A stretch of 64,000 nucleotides of DNA from Agromyces tardus (GCF_003710805.1 NZ_RHHB01000009.1:1-64000); one strand, 5' to 3'. Positions 38,140-47,735 are shown, counted from the stretch's first letter. Notes: a model not told the origin generated them from the sequence alone. A program made the numbers and translations.

Positions 38140-39170
38140 CCACGACCCACACGGAACCCACCCCGGCGACGGATGCCGCGGCATCCGCCCCGCAGCCCCT
38201 GACGATGGCCGGGGCGCTCAACGCGGCGCTCCGCGACGAGATGGCCGCCGACGACCGCGTCGTGGTCTACGGCGAGGACGTCGGGCCGCTCGGCGGCGTG
38301 TTCCGGGTGACCGACGGCCTGCAGGCCGCGTTCGGCGACGAGCGCGTCTGGGACTCCCCGCTCGCCGAGTCGGGCATCGTGGGCACGGCGATCGGCATGG
38401 CGCTGTACGGCATGCGACCCGTGGTCGAGATGCAGTTCGACGCGTTCAGCTACCCCGCGTTCGAGCAGATCGTCTCGCATGTCGCCAAGATGCGGAACCG
38501 CACGAAGGGGCGGGTCGAGCTGCCGATCGTCATCCGCATCCCCTGCGCGGGCGCGATCGGCGGGGTGGAGCACCACTCCGACTCGTCGGAGGCGTACTGG
38601 GCCTCGACGCCGGGCCTCACGGTCGTCATGCCGTCGAGCCCGGCCGACGCCTATTCGATGCTGCGCGAGGCGATCCGCAGCGACGACCCGGTCGTCTTCA
38701 TGGAACCGAAGAGCCGCTACTGGTCGAAGGCACCGCTGACGCTGCCCGTGCAGACCGCGCCCATGGATCGTGCCCAGGTCGTGCGCGAGGGCACCGACGT
38801 GACCCTGATCGGCTACGGTCCCACCGTGCGGACGGCCCTCGATGCGGCCTCCGCCGCCGAGGCCGAGGACCTCTCGATCGAGGTCATCGACCTGCGGAGC
38901 CTCTCTCCGTTCGACGACGAGACCGTGAGCGCCTCGGTGCGCAAGACGTCGCGCGCGGCCGTCATCCACGAGGCCGCGCAGTTCGGCGGCTACGGCGCCG
39001 AGGTCGCCGCCCGCATCACCGAGCGCAACTTCTTCCATCTCGCGGCGCCGGTGCTGCGCATCACGGGCTACGACATCCCCTACCCCTCGCCGAAGCTCGA
39101 GGAGCACTACCTGCCGACGCCCGACCGCGTGCTCGCCGCGATCGCCGGCTGGGAATGGGACCTCGCATGA
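38136..39170 (+). CDS. bkdB: 2-oxoacid dehydrogenase E1 component, beta subunit
   Basis: A 344-residue transketolase-like subunit. YGEDVGPLGGVFRVTDGL and DSPLAESGIVGTAIGMALYG are the family signatures and include the glutamate that activates ThDP. The C-terminal domain (VTLIGYGPTVRTALDA, VIDLRSLSPFD) is the transketolase C-domain. It forms an alpha2beta2 E1 with the preceding product. It starts inside the E1 alpha stop and its own stop overlaps the E2 start, so all three are made in fixed ratio. Confidence 0.95.
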   Translation: MTTTHTEPTPATDAAASAPQPLTMAGALNAALRDEMAADDRVVVYGEDVGPLGGVFRVTDGLQAAFGDERVWDSPLAESGIVGTAIGMALYGMRPVVEMQFDAFSYPAFEQIVSHVAKMRNRTKGRVELPIVIRIPCAGAIGGVEHHSDSSEAYWASTPGLTVVMPSSPADAYSMLREAIRSDDPVVFMEPKSRYWSKAPLTLPVQTAPMDRAQVVREGTDVTLIGYGPTVRTALDAASAAEAEDLSIEVIDLRSLSPFDDETVSASVRKTSRAAVIHEAAQFGGYGAEVAARITERNFFHLAAPVLRITGYDIPYPSPKLEEHYLPTPDRVLAAIAGWEWDLA

Positions 39171-40666
39171 GCCGCGCGTTCATCCTGCCCGACCTCGGCG
39201 AGGGCCTCACCGAGGCGGCCGTCGTCGCATGGCTCGTGGCCCCCGGCGACGAGGTCGCCATCGACCAGCCGGTCGTGGAGCTCGAGTCGGCGAAGTCCGT
39301 CGTGCAGCTGCCGACGCCCTTCGCGGGCGTGGTCGAGTCGCTCGGCGGCGAGATCGGCGACGTGCTGCACGCCGGCACGGTGCTCATGACGCTCGCCGAC
39401 GGCGAGGCGGGCAGTGGTCCGGATGCGGCGGGCGATGCCGCTGCGGGCGGGTCCGTCGCGACCGGTGGGGCGGTGGCGGCGGATGCCGCGGCCTCCCCGA
39501 TTCCCGACGCGGCACCGGAGTCGGGCGCGTTGCCGTCCGCCGAGACGGTTCCTGCGGCGGCGTCGGCCGCCACGGACGCCGCCCCGGCCGCACCCCCGGC
39601 CGCCGCCCACGGCGACGCCGACGCATCCGGAGCGGTGCTCATCGGGTACGGCACCCGACAGGTCGCGGCGTCGAAGCGCGACGCCGGCGCCCCCGCGCGC
39701 TTCGGCCGCGCACGCTCCGGGTCCCCAGCGGGCTCGCCCCCGCGACTCCAGGCGGGGCGGCACTCCCCCGTCGTGTCCCCTATCGTGCGGCGGATCGCCC
39801 GCGACCACGGCTTCGACGCGAGCGAGCTCCTGGGCTCTGGCCCCGACGGGCTCGTGGCACGCAGCGACGTCGAGGCGTTCATCCGGGAGCAGGAGGGCGC
39901 AGCGGCATCCGCGCCCGTCGACGCCCGCGTCGAGCCCGCCGCGCCCGTTGCCGCACCGGTTCGCAGCCCGTCTGCGGGAGAGCACCGGGTGCCGCTCAGC
40001 AGCACCGCCCGGGCCGCCGCCGCGCACTTCACGAGGTCGCGCCGGGAGATCCCCGAGGCGACGGTCTGGATGGACGTCGACGCGACCGAACTGCTCGCCG
40101 CACGCCGGCAGCTGCAGGAGGCGACCGGGGAGCGCTTCGGCGTCACCGCACTGGTCGCGCGATTCGTCGTGGCGGGCCTGGCGCGGCATCCGTCGCTCAA
40201 CGCGACGTTCGACGCCGAGCGAGACGAACTCGTGCTGCACGACGCCGTGAACCTCGGGCTGGCTGCGCAGACCCCGCGCGGGCTGCTCGTGCCGGTGGTG
40301 CACGGCGCCGAGCGGATGTCGCTGCGCGAACTGCGCGACGCCGTCGCCCGGCGCACCGAGCAGGCGGCGTCGGGAGCGTTCCCGCCCGACGCGCTCGCGG
40401 GCGGCACGTTCACGTTCAACAACTACGGCACGCTCGGCGTCGACGGATCGGCGGCGATCATCAACCACCCCGAGGCCGCCATGCTCGGCATCGGCCGCCT
40501 CGTGGAGCGCCCCTGGGTCGTCGATGGCGCACTCGCGGTGCGCACGGTCACCGAACTGACGCTCTCGTTCGACCACCGGGTGTGCGACGGCGCCGAGGCC
40601 GCGGCGTTCCTCACGTTCGTCGCGCACTGCATCGAGCGCCCGATCTCGCTGCTCGCGGACCTCTAG
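39167..40666 (+). CDS. bkdC: Dihydrolipoamide acyltransferase (E2) of the 2-oxoacid dehydrogenase complex
   Basis: A 499-residue E2. The lipoyl domain (residues 1-80) carries the lipoylated lysine in ELESAKSVVQLP. An Ala/Gly-rich linker leads to the E3-binding domain (VRRIARDHGFDASELLGSG, near residue 210), and the catalytic domain ends with LSFDHRVCDGAEAAAF, which contains the active-site His and Asp. The core begins around residue 285. The inter-domain linker is unusually long and of low complexity. It forms the scaffold of the complex and transfers the acyl group to CoA. Confidence 0.95.
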   Translation: MSRAFILPDLGEGLTEAAVVAWLVAPGDEVAIDQPVVELESAKSVVQLPTPFAGVVESLGGEIGDVLHAGTVLMTLADGEAGSGPDAAGDAAAGGSVATGGAVAADAAASPIPDAAPESGALPSAETVPAAASAATDAAPAAPPAAAHGDADASGAVLIGYGTRQVAASKRDAGAPARFGRARSGSPAGSPPRLQAGRHSPVVSPIVRRIARDHGFDASELLGSGPDGLVARSDVEAFIREQEGAAASAPVDARVEPAAPVAAPVRSPSAGEHRVPLSSTARAAAAHFTRSRREIPEATVWMDVDATELLAARRQLQEATGERFGVTALVARFVVAGLARHPSLNATFDAERDELVLHDAVNLGLAAQTPRGLLVPVVHGAERMSLRELRDAVARRTEQAASGAFPPDALAGGTFTFNNYGTLGVDGSAAIINHPEAAMLGIGRLVERPWVVDGALAVRTVTELTLSFDHRVCDGAEAAAFLTFVAHCIERPISLLADL

Positions 40667-40679
40667 CAGCGGTCGCCGG

Positions 40680-40696
40680 GCCGGCGCGATGCCGGC
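40680..40696. terminator. Possible hairpin terminator
   Basis: GCCGGC-GCGAT-GCCGGC between the convergent E2 and membrane-protein genes. Short stem, no U-tract. Confidence 0.35.
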
Positions 40697-40742
40697 TCGG
40701 CGCCGCTTGGTTCGGGTCGCCGCGCTGCGTGGCGCGTCGTTC

Positions 40743-41273
40743 CTAGAAGAACTCGTCGGGCGTGCCCGCGGCGCGTTCCACGTCGCGCGTGCTGACGCCG
40801 GCCGCGGCGAGCTTCGCGACGGCCACCCGCAGGCCGGACTCCATCTGCGCCGCCCACGCGTCGGACTCCCGGGCGCTCGCCTCGGCGGTGCGGGCCCGCG
40901 CCTCTGCGGATTCGGCGGCACGCCGGGCGTCGCTCACCTGGCGGAGCGCGAGCGAGATGCCGTAGTACGCGGCCACGATCGTGGCGATCGGCGCGGCCAC
41001 GACCGCGAGCGCGCTGACGCCGACCCCGGTCGGGCTGAACGCGATCACGAGCACGAAGGCGAGGAAGAGCACGATGAGCGCCACGAGCACCACGAGCATG
41101 AATCGGATGTCACGGCTCCACAGCGTGCGGCTCGCGGCGTCGGCAGACCTCACCTCGGCGGCCGTCGGTTCGGCGGGCACCGGCGGCTCCGGGGATCTCG
41201 GGGACGTCGGCATCACCATGGTGGTGTCGGCGCCGAGAACGGCGTCGGACTGGCGGGCGTGCGTGTCGCTCAT
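40743..41273 (-). CDS. Membrane protein with C-terminal coiled coil, unknown function
   Basis: A 176-residue protein I do not recognise. The first 50 residues are Pro/Ala-rich. Two adjacent transmembrane helices follow (LVVLVALIVLFLAFVLVIAF and a second from about residue 84 to 105), then an Arg/Ala/Glu-rich helical stretch (about 105-145) that could form a coiled coil. The C-terminus VSTRDVERAAGTPDEFF looks structured. ATG 41273 is chosen over an upstream in-frame ATG (41306); GGGGA precedes it. It lies downstream of the tRNA-Ala terminator. Confidence 0.7.
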   Translation of the reverse strand: MSDTHARQSDAVLGADTTMVMPTSPRSPEPPVPAEPTAAEVRSADAASRTLWSRDIRFMLVVLVALIVLFLAFVLVIAFSPTGVGVSALAVVAAPIATIVAAYYGISLALRQVSDARRAAESAEARARTAEASARESDAWAAQMESGLRVAVAKLAAAGVSTRDVERAAGTPDEFF

Positions 41274-41361
41274 CGGGGACTCCCCTGTGTTCGGATCGTC
41301 CCCCAATTGTGGGACGCGACGCCGGAGCGGTCAAGGAACCGCGCCGACGCGCGGGAACGCG

Positions 41362-41393
41362 AAAACCCCCGAGCTTCCGGAGAAACTCGGGGG
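41362..41393 (-). terminator. Intrinsic terminator of tRNA-Ala
   Basis: On the minus strand CCCCCGAG and CTCGGGGG (8-bp stem, 12-base loop) are followed by TTTT. It begins 4 bases after the encoded CCA. Confidence 0.9.
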
Positions 41394-41399
41394 CGATGG

Positions 41400-41472
41400 T
41401 GGATCTGAGGGGACTCGAACCCCTGACCCCCTGCATGCCATGCAGGTGCGCTACCAGCTGCGCCACAGACCC
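41400..41472 (-). tRNA. tRNA-Ala, anticodon GGC
   Basis: A complete cloverleaf on the minus strand. The acceptor stem is GGGTCTG/CAGATCC, the D-arm is GCGCAGCTGGTAGCGC, and the anticodon stem CCTGC/GCAGG holds loop ATGGCAT with anticodon GGC. The T-arm is AGGGG-TTCGAGT-CCCCT. The discriminator is A, and CCA is encoded directly after it (41397-41399). It reads GCC and GCT alanine codons, the former extremely common here. It is transcribed with or after rsfS and has its own terminator. Confidence 0.96.
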
Positions 41473-41550
41473 GTTCGGGAGTTGCTGCCCGCTCGGGGCA
41501 ACTCATTCAGAGTACACCAGCATTCCGGTCGAAACGAAATCGAGGGAGCC

Positions 41551-41946
41551 TCAGGCGCCGGCCTCCCGGGCCGACTCGTCGCGCTCCAGGAGCGGCGCGA
41601 CGGGGATGGCGGGACAGTCCAGCCAGAGCCGCTCGAGTCCGTAGTAGAGGCGCTCCTCACGGTGGAAGACGTGCACCACGAGGTCGCCGAAGTCGAGGAG
41701 CGCCCACCGTCCGGAGGTCTGCCCTTCGCGGCGCACGGCCTGCACGCCGGCGTCGCGCAGCGCATCGACGACGGCGTCGGCGATGGCGACCACGTTGCGC
41801 TCGGAATTGCCCGTGACGAGCAGGAACACGTCGGTGAACGGAAGCGGCCCCGACACGTCGAGCGCGACGAGATCCTCACCGCCCTTGGCGTCGGCGGCTC
41901 GCGCGGCGACGGCGAGCAACTCGTGTGCGTTCGCGGATGCGGTCAT
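41551..41946 (-). CDS. rsfS: Ribosome silencing factor
   Basis: A 131-residue RsfS (RsfA/Iojap) protein. The core is DKAGEDL-like AKGGEDLVALDVSGPLPFTDVFLLVTGNSERN and the conserved GRWALLDFGDLVVHVFHREERLYYGLERLW. It binds L14 on the large subunit and blocks subunit joining in stationary phase or starvation. In the nadD-linked position, as in most bacteria. ATG 41946 has a weak GGAAG ribosome binding site about 9 bases upstream. Length is normal. Confidence 0.95.
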   Translation of the reverse strand: MTASANAHELLAVAARAADAKGGEDLVALDVSGPLPFTDVFLLVTGNSERNVVAIADAVVDALRDAGVQAVRREGQTSGRWALLDFGDLVVHVFHREERLYYGLERLWLDCPAIPVAPLLERDESAREAGA

Positions 41947-41984
41947 GCACTCAACTTCCGGATGATCGATGCCGGCATGGCCGG

Positions 41985-43130
41985 TCAGGAGAAGAGCCCG
42001 GTCAAGGCCCCGATGACGAGGGTGCCGACGACGCCGAGCGCGAGGATGCCCGCGGTGACCGCGAGCACGAGGGGCACGTTCATGCCCTCCTTCGTGGGCG
42101 GAGCGAGCATCGTGCGCGTCCCTCCCTGGGTGCTGATGGCGCTCGTCGCGGCGACCGGGGCGACGCCCGTGCCGGTCGAGTCCTCGACCTGCTCGAAGAG
42201 CCGGTCGATGTCGGTGGAGTCGATCTGGCTCGGGTGCACGCCGGTCGACCCGTAGCTGCGGGGCAGGTCGATGGACCCGGTCACCATGATCTCGCCGCTC
42301 TTCGCGAGCGGTGTGCCGCCGATCGAACCCTGGTCGGGCAGCGTCGGCAGGATGAGGGCATTGGTGGTCGTGGGGATGCCGCGCACGCCGCCGCCGCGGG
42401 AGAGGAGCTGGTCGAACGGCTCCGCGGGCTCCTCCGGAAGGTTCAGCTGCGAGGTCCAGTGACCGATGGGCTTCGGGGTCGCCACGAGGTCATCGAGCCC
42501 CGTGTCGACCGTCGAATGCGGCGCGGGCGTGCGGATGGGGGCCGGCAGCGACGGGGTGCGCTGCTGCGGCTGCGCGACCGGTGCGCCGTACGCCTCGGGA
42601 GCGTTGACGGATGCCGCGCTGCGGGGCTCGGGCATCGGCTCGTCGTCGAGGCCGAGTTCGTCGAAGCCGTCGCCGCTGTGGGCGTCGAGCATCGCGCGGA
42701 GCTCGCGTCGCGTGAGGGTGCGCTCGGGAGCCGAGGCCTGGGGAGCGGCCGGCGTCGCCGGCGCCGCCGGCGACGGTGCCGCCGCCGCCGACGACGATCG
42801 TGGTCGATCGACGGGCGGCGTGCCCGGGTAGGTGGTCGGCGCGCCGAACGGGTTGGGGCTCTGCTGCGGCGCGGGCGCCGGGCGCGGCGCCGGAGGGGGC
42901 GCTGCGGGCGCCGGTGCGGGAGCCTGCGCGGGCACGGCACCGTAGCCGGGTCCCGCGGGAACGGGCGTGGGGGCGGCCTGCGGATACGGGGCGGCAACGG
43001 GAGCCTGCGGCACCTGCGGCGTCGCGGGAGTCGCGGGTTCCGGCGTCGCCGGAGTGGCCTGCTGCTCGCGCAGGCGCTCCCGTTCGCGGGCCTCGCGCCG
43101 CGTGAGCGGCGGTTCCTGCGACGACGTCAT
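41985..43130 (-). CDS. Pro/Ala-rich membrane-anchored protein between nadD and rsfS, unknown function
   Basis: A 381-residue protein of unknown function. An N-terminal basic segment ([16 protein letters not shown]) leads into a long Pro/Ala/Thr-rich region. A second [11 protein letters not shown] segment occurs near residue 140. The protein ends in one transmembrane helix ([20 protein letters not shown]) with almost no outside tail, so it is a tail-anchored cytosolic protein. The repeated LTRRE motif may be a binding site. Its ATG shares bases with the nadD stop (ATGA), and rsfS follows 38 bases later. The position is conserved in relatives by my recollection, which would indicate a real gene. 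Confidence 0.8.
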   Translation of the reverse strand: MTSSQEPPLTRREARERERLREQQATPATPEPATPATPQVPQAPVAAPYPQAAPTPVPAGPGYGAVPAQAPAPAPAAPPPAPRPAPAPQQSPNPFGAPTTYPGTPPVDRPRSSSAAAAPSPAAPATPAAPQASAPERTLTRRELRAMLDAHSGDGFDELGLDDEPMPEPRSAASVNAPEAYGAPVAQPQQRTPSLPAPIRTPAPHSTVDTGLDDLVATPKPIGHWTSQLNLPEEPAEPFDQLLSRGGGVRGIPTTTNALILPTLPDQGSIGGTPLAKSGEIMVTGSIDLPRSYGSTGVHPSQIDSTDIDRLFEQVEDSTGTGVAPVAATSAISTQGGTRTMLAPPTKEGMNVPLVLAVTAGILALGVVGTLVIGALTGLFS

Positions 43131-43726
43131 TCGACACTCCGGTAGAGGTGGTGCTTGGAGATGTACTGGACGACCCCATCAGGCACCAAGTACCACACCG
43201 GGAATCCCCGGTGCACGCGGCTCCGGCAGTCGGTCGACGAGATCGCCAGAGCCGGAACCTCCAGCAAGCTTACGACGTGCTCCGGCAAACCCGAAACGGA
43301 CAGCGCATGTCCCGGACGACTCACAGCCACGAAATGGGCGAGGTCCCAGAGCTCTTCGGGGTGCTTCCACGAGAGGATCTGGGCGATCGCGTCGGCCCCC
43401 GAGATGAAGAACAGGTCGCTGTCGGGGCGGTCGCGGCGGATGTCGCGCAGCGTGTCGATCGTGTAGGTGGGCTTGTCGCGGTCGATGTCGACCCGGCTCA
43501 CCGTGAACCTGGGGTTCGACGCCGTCGCGATCACCGTCATGAGGTAGCGATGCTCGGCGGGAGTGACGGGACCCTTGTGGTACGGCGTGCCCGTGGGCAC
43601 GAAGACGACCTCGTCGAGCTCGAACGACTGCGCGACCTCGCTCGCCGCGACCAGGTGGCCGTGGTGGATGGGGTCGAACGTGCCGCCCATCACGCCGATG
43701 CGTGGTCGGCGCTGCTCGCCCGTCAT
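43127..43726 (-). CDS. nadD: Nicotinate-nucleotide adenylyltransferase
   Basis: A 199-residue nucleotidyltransferase. The nucleotide-binding motif is [20 protein letters not shown], and the C-terminal ISSTDCRSR matches the ISSTxxR signature. It converts nicotinate mononucleotide and ATP to deamido-NAD. Length is normal. It is the second gene of a run (small membrane protein, nadD, Pro-rich protein, rsfS), with 14 bases to the gene before and a 4-base overlap to the one after. Confidence 0.96.
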   Translation of the reverse strand: MTGEQRRPRIGVMGGTFDPIHHGHLVAASEVAQSFELDEVVFVPTGTPYHKGPVTPAEHRYLMTVIATASNPRFTVSRVDIDRDKPTYTIDTLRDIRRDRPDSDLFFISGADAIAQILSWKHPEELWDLAHFVAVSRPGHALSVSGLPEHVVSLLEVPALAISSTDCRSRVHRGFPVWYLVPDGVVQYISKHHLYRSVE

Positions 43727-43740
43727 CAGCGGCTCAGGCC

Positions 43741-43962
43741 TCAGTGCCCGCCGTGCTGGTCTCCCCCGTGGCGAGCCGTGTAGGCCGCGGCCTTGGCGCG
43801 GTGGCGGTTGGCCACGTCACGGTAGGAGTAGGTGACCGCGCCGAGGGCGAAGAACACGATGAGTGCGATCACGCCGTACATGAACGTCGGAATCGGCAGC
43901 TCCCGCGCGAACTCGGTCTCGGTCATGAACGTGCTCGTCAGCACGGCGGTTGCAAGGCTCAT
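43741..43962 (-). CDS. Small single-span membrane protein, unknown function
   Basis: A 73-residue protein with one transmembrane helix (about residues 26-46, [21 protein letters not shown]), a basic segment ([20 protein letters not shown]), and a His-rich C-terminus (GGDQHGGH). ATG 43962 is chosen because a GGAGGA ribosome binding site is about 9 bases upstream; longer forms lack one. Small proteins of this type occur between proA and nadD in Microbacteriaceae. I know of no function. The His-rich tail might bind metal, but this is weak. Confidence 0.75.
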   Translation of the reverse strand: MSLATAVLTSTFMTETEFARELPIPTFMYGVIALIVFFALGAVTYSYRDVANRHRAKAAAYTARHGGDQHGGH

Positions 43963-44012
43963 TCGCCAATCCTCCAGGTCGCTCGGGTGCGGCTCGACAC
44001 AGTCTATCGGGG

Positions 44013-45278
44013 TCAGGCGCGCACGTGCCCGGCGCCGCGCACGAGCCACTTCGTGCTCGTGAGCTGCGGCAGGCCCATCGGGCCGCGGGCGTGCAGCTTC
44101 TGCGTCGAGATGCCGACCTCGGCGCCGAAGCCGAACTCGGCGCCGTCGGTGAACCGCGTCGACGCGTTCACCATGACGGCCGCGGCATCCACCTCGTTCA
44201 GGAACCGCTCCGCGTTCCCGAGGTCGTTCGTGACGATCGACTCGGTGTGCTTCGTCGAGTACCGCCGGATGTGGTCGAGCGCGTCGTCGAGCGAGTCGAC
44301 GACGCCGACCGAGATGTCGAGGCTCATGTGCTCGGTGGCCCAGTCCTCGTCGGTGACGGGCAGGGCGCTGGGGTGCAGCGCTCGCACGCGGTCGTCGGCG
44401 TGCACCGTGACTCCGGATGCCTCGAGGCGGGCGAGCACGGGCGGAAGCAGCCGCTCGGCGGCGTCGCGGTGCACGAGCAGCGTCTCGAGGGCGTTGCAGA
44501 CGCTCGGGCGCTGCACCTTGGCGTTCTCGACGAGCTCGACGGCCCAGTCCTCGCGGGCGGACGCATCGAGGAACATGTGCACGACGCCGGCGCCGGTCTC
44601 GATGACGGGGACGGTGGCCTCGGTGACGACCGCTTGGATGAGCCGGGCGCTGCCGCGCGGGATGAGCACGTCGACGAAGTCGCGCGCCCGCATGAGGTGC
44701 TGTGCGCCCGCACGGCCGAAGTCGTCGACGGTCTGCACGGCGTCGGCCGGCAGGCCCACGCGGTCGAGGGCGTCGCGGAGCACCTGCACCAGCACGGCGT
44801 TCGTGCGCTCGGCGGCGCTGCCGCCGCGCAGCACCACGGCGTTGCCGCTCTTGAGCGCGAGCGCGGCGATGTCGATCGTGACGTTGGGGCGCGCCTCGTA
44901 GATGGCGCCGACCACGCCGAGGGGGACCCGCACCTGGTCGATCCGCACGCCGCTCGGGAGGGAACGGCCCGAGACGGTCTCGCCGACGGGGTCCGTGAGC
45001 GAGATCACGTCGACCACGGCGGAGGCGATCGCGCGGACCCGCGTCTCGTCGAGCTTCAGGCGGTCGAGGAGGCCGTCGCCGAGCTCGGCGGCGCGCCCGG
45101 CCTCGAGGTCGGCCGCGTTCGCCGTGACGACCTGTCCGATGCGCTCGACGAGCAGGTCGGCGATCGACTGCAGCGCGGCATCCTTCTCGGCGGTCGTCGC
45201 GCGGGCGAGCCGGTGGGAGGCCTCCTTCGCAGCGGCGAAGCGGGCGTCGAGGACGTCGGCGGGCTCAGCGTTCTGCAT
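44013..45278 (-). CDS. proA: Gamma-glutamyl phosphate reductase
   Basis: A 421-residue aldehyde-dehydrogenase-fold enzyme. Conserved features are GVVGAIYEARPNVTIDIAAL, the ALKSGNAVVLRGGSAA loop, and the catalytic cysteine in KVQRPSVCNALETLLVH. It reduces gamma-glutamyl phosphate to glutamate semialdehyde, the second step of proline synthesis, after ProB. A leaderless -10 (TAGGCT, 6 bases) sets the start. The 91-base gap after proB contains two short dyads. Confidence 0.96.
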   Translation of the reverse strand: MQNAEPADVLDARFAAAKEASHRLARATTAEKDAALQSIADLLVERIGQVVTANAADLEAGRAAELGDGLLDRLKLDETRVRAIASAVVDVISLTDPVGETVSGRSLPSGVRIDQVRVPLGVVGAIYEARPNVTIDIAALALKSGNAVVLRGGSAAERTNAVLVQVLRDALDRVGLPADAVQTVDDFGRAGAQHLMRARDFVDVLIPRGSARLIQAVVTEATVPVIETGAGVVHMFLDASAREDWAVELVENAKVQRPSVCNALETLLVHRDAAERLLPPVLARLEASGVTVHADDRVRALHPSALPVTDEDWATEHMSLDISVGVVDSLDDALDHIRRYSTKHTESIVTNDLGNAERFLNEVDAAAVMVNASTRFTDGAEFGFGAEVGISTQKLHARGPMGLPQLTSTKWLVRGAGHVRA

Positions 45279-45284
45279 CCCACC

Positions 45285-45290
45285 AGCCTA
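45285..45290 (-). promoter_or_regulatory. -10 element TAGGCT of a leaderless promoter
   Basis: On the minus strand TAGGCT is 6 bases before ATG 45278 of proA, giving proA a promoter separate from proB. Confidence 0.5.
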
Positions 45291-45357
45291 TTGCGCCGCA
45301 GCGGGGGCGACGCCCGTGTGACGGGCTCCCGACCGTGCGACGAACGCCGCGGCACGC

Positions 45358-45369
45358 GTCGTGCACGAC
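45358..45369. promoter_or_regulatory. 12-bp perfect palindrome GTCGTGCACGAC
   Basis: It abuts the proB stop codon and lies upstream of the proA promoter. Possible operator or part of a weak terminator. Confidence 0.25.
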
Positions 45370-46152
45370 TCAGGGCGCGGGTTCGAACCAGGTGCCGAGT
45401 TCGTCGCCGCGCAGCGCCTCGCGCACGAGCGCCGTCGCGGTGATGAGCACGCCGGCGCCGGATGCCGCGGCGATGCGTGCCGCCGACACCTTCGTCTCGG
45501 CTCCGCCCGTGCCGACGCCCTCGCGCCCGACCGAGCCGATCTGCACGCCCGCGAGCTCGTCGCCGTACGGGACGTGCGAGATGCGCTCGGCGCCCTCGAG
45601 GTGCGGCGGCTTCGTGTACAGCGCGTCGACGTCGGAGAGGAGCACGAGCAGCTCGGCGCCGACGAGCTCGGCGACGAGCGCCGCGAGCCGGTCGTTGTCG
45701 CCGAAGCGGATCTCATGGGTCGCCACCGTGTCGTTCTCGTTCACGATCGGCAGGATCCGCAGGCCCAGCAGTCGCTCCATGGCGCGCTGCGCGTTGACGC
45801 GCGGCGTCGTGTTCTCGAGGTCGCCCGCGGTGAGCAGCACCTGTCCGGCGACGATGCCGTAGCGGCGCAGCGACTCCTGGTAGCGGTAGATGAGGATGTT
45901 CTGCCCGACGGATGCCGCGGCCTGCTGCGTCGCGAGGTCGTCGGGCCGCTCCCCCAGGCGGAGGTAGGGCATGCCCGTGGCGATCGCGCCCGATGAGACG
46001 AGCACGACCTCCGCGCCGCGTTCGTGCGCCTCCGCGAGGGCGTCGACGAGCTTCTCGATCTGGCCGACGTGCTCGCCCGAGATCGACGACGAGCCGACCT
46101 TCACGACGATGCGGCGGGCGGAGCCGATGCCGTCGCGCGTGAGCCCTGTCAC
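45370..46152 (-). CDS. proB: Glutamate 5-kinase (short form without PUA domain)
   Basis: A 260-residue amino-acid kinase. Motifs are [29 protein letters not shown], and [28 protein letters not shown]. It phosphorylates glutamate to start proline synthesis. The C-terminal PUA domain of the approximately 367-residue E. coli enzyme is absent; the chain ends after the kinase fold, as in several actinobacteria. The start GTG 46152 shares 4 bases with the obg stop (GTGA), so translation is coupled to obg. Confidence 0.95.
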   Translation of the reverse strand: MTGLTRDGIGSARRIVVKVGSSSISGEHVGQIEKLVDALAEAHERGAEVVLVSSGAIATGMPYLRLGERPDDLATQQAAASVGQNILIYRYQESLRRYGIVAGQVLLTAGDLENTTPRVNAQRAMERLLGLRILPIVNENDTVATHEIRFGDNDRLAALVAELVGAELLVLLSDVDALYTKPPHLEGAERISHVPYGDELAGVQIGSVGREGVGTGGAETKVSAARIAAASGAGVLITATALVREALRGDELGTWFEPAP

Positions 46153-47663
46153 GACTGCTCCGACTCGTCCTCGGCCCAGATGCCCGCCTCCCGCTCGCGC
46201 TCGAGCTCGGCGCGGGCCTCGGCCTTGGCGTCCATGCGGTCGTGGTAGTCGCTGCGGCGCTCGGCGCGGGTCTGGCGACGGTTGTCGTCGAGGCGCAGGT
46301 CGGCGCCGCGGGGGGCCGTGATGAGCTCGGCGGTGGAGGTGAGCGTGGGCTCCCAGTCGAACACGACGCCCGAGCCCGGGCCGATCACGACGGTGGAACC
46401 GGCGACCGCGCCCGCGCGCACCAGTTCGTCTTCGACGCCGAGGCGGGCGAGGCGATCGGCGAGGTAGCCGACGGCCTCGTCGTTCGTGAAGTCGGTCTGC
46501 GCGACCCAACGCTCGGGCTTGCGGCCAAGGATGCGGTAGAGCGTGCCGTAGCTGCCGCCCTCGGGGCGCACGACGAAGTCGACCTCGTCGACGGCCTTGG
46601 GGCGCATCACGATGCGCTCGGGCGCCGGTGCCAGTGCCGCCTCGGCGCGCGCCCGGTCGACGAGCTCGCCGAGCGCGAAGCCGAGTTGGCGCAGGCCCTC
46701 GTGGCTCACCGTGGAGATCTCGAACACGCGGTAGCCGCGCGACTCGAGCTCGGGCCGCACGAAGTCGGCGAGATCGCGCGCCTCGGGCACGTCGATCTTG
46801 TTGAGGGCGATGAACTGCGGCCGCTCGAGGAGCGGCGTCTGGCCCTCGGGCACCGGGTAGGCGCCGAGCTCGGCGAGGATGACCTCGAGGTCGCTGAGCG
46901 GGTCGCGCCCGGGCTCGAGCGTGGCGCAGTCGATGACGTGCAGGAGCGCCGAGCAGCGCTCCACGTGCCGCAGGAACTCCAGGCCGAGGCCCTTGCCCTC
47001 GCTCGCACCCTCGATGAGGCCGGGCACGTCGGCGACGGTGAAGCGGTGGTCGCCCGCCTGCACGACGCCGAGGTTGGGATGCAGCGTCGTGAACGGGTAG
47101 TCGGCGATCTTCGGGCGCGCGGCCGAGAGTGCCGCGATGAGGCTCGACTTGCCGGCCGACGGGAAGCCGACGAGCGCCACATCCGCGATGCTCTTGAGCT
47201 CGAGGGTCACCTCGCCCTCGAACCCGGGCGTGCCGAGCAGGGCGAAGCCGGGCGCCTTGCGCTTGGTCGATGCGAGCGCCGCGTTGCCGAGGCCGCCCTG
47301 GCCGCCGGGCGCGACGACGAAGCGCATGCCGGGCTCGGCGAGGTCGACGAGCTCGGTGCCGTCGGGGTCCTTCACGACGGTGCCCACGGGCACGGGGAGC
47401 TCGACGTCCTCGCCCATGGCCCCGGAGCGGTTGTCGCCCATGCCGGGCTGGCCGTTCGGGGAGGTGCGGTGCGGGCGGCCGTGGTACTCGAGCAGGGTGG
47501 TGACCTGGGGGTCGGCGACGAGCACGATGTCGCCGCCGTTGCCGCCGTTGCCGCCGTCGGGACCCCCGAGGGGCTTGAACTTCTCCCGGCGCACCGAGAC
47601 GCAGCCGTTGCCGCCGTGTCCGGCGCGCACGAACAGGCGCACCTCGTCAACGAAGCTGACCAT
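46149..47663 (-). CDS. obg: GTPase Obg/CgtA
   Basis: A 504-residue Obg GTPase. The N-terminal Gly-rich Obg fold starts [20 protein letters not shown]. The G domain has G1 [17 protein letters not shown]3 [14 protein letters not shown] and G4 ALNKIDV. A C-terminal OCT domain (about residues 340-425) is followed by a charged tail. It acts in 50S assembly and stringent control. ATG 47663 with AAGGAGG about 7 bases upstream is preferred to an upstream ATG. It follows rpmA, with a strong UUCG hairpin in the 72-base gap. Confidence 0.96.
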   Translation of the reverse strand: MVSFVDEVRLFVRAGHGGNGCVSVRREKFKPLGGPDGGNGGNGGDIVLVADPQVTTLLEYHGRPHRTSPNGQPGMGDNRSGAMGEDVELPVPVGTVVKDPDGTELVDLAEPGMRFVVAPGGQGGLGNAALASTKRKAPGFALLGTPGFEGEVTLELKSIADVALVGFPSAGKSSLIAALSAARPKIADYPFTTLHPNLGVVQAGDHRFTVADVPGLIEGASEGKGLGLEFLRHVERCSALLHVIDCATLEPGRDPLSDLEVILAELGAYPVPEGQTPLLERPQFIALNKIDVPEARDLADFVRPELESRGYRVFEISTVSHEGLRQLGFALGELVDRARAEAALAPAPERIVMRPKAVDEVDFVVRPEGGSYGTLYRILGRKPERWVAQTDFTNDEAVGYLADRLARLGVEDELVRAGAVAGSTVVIGPGSGVVFDWEPTLTSTAELITAPRGADLRLDDNRRQTRAERRSDYHDRMDAKAEARAELEREREAGIWAEDESEQS

Positions 47664-47690
47664 GCCGCATCCCTCCTTCTTGCCCAAACA

Positions 47691-47720
47691 CGTGAGGGCG
47701 GGCCGAAGCCCGCCCTCACG
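47691..47720 (-). terminator. C(UUCG)G hairpin between rpmA and obg
   Basis: A perfect 13-bp stem (CGTGAGGGCGGGC) closed by UUCG on the minus strand and followed by TGTTTG. It probably ends most rplU-rpmA transcripts and lowers expression of obg. Confidence 0.85.
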
Positions 47721-47735
47721 AAGTCGATCGGTCGA

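Noticed and set aside
41400-41472. tRNA-Ala as an integration site of a mobile element
   Set aside because: No integrase, no direct repeat of the tRNA 3' end and no change in gene style on either side.
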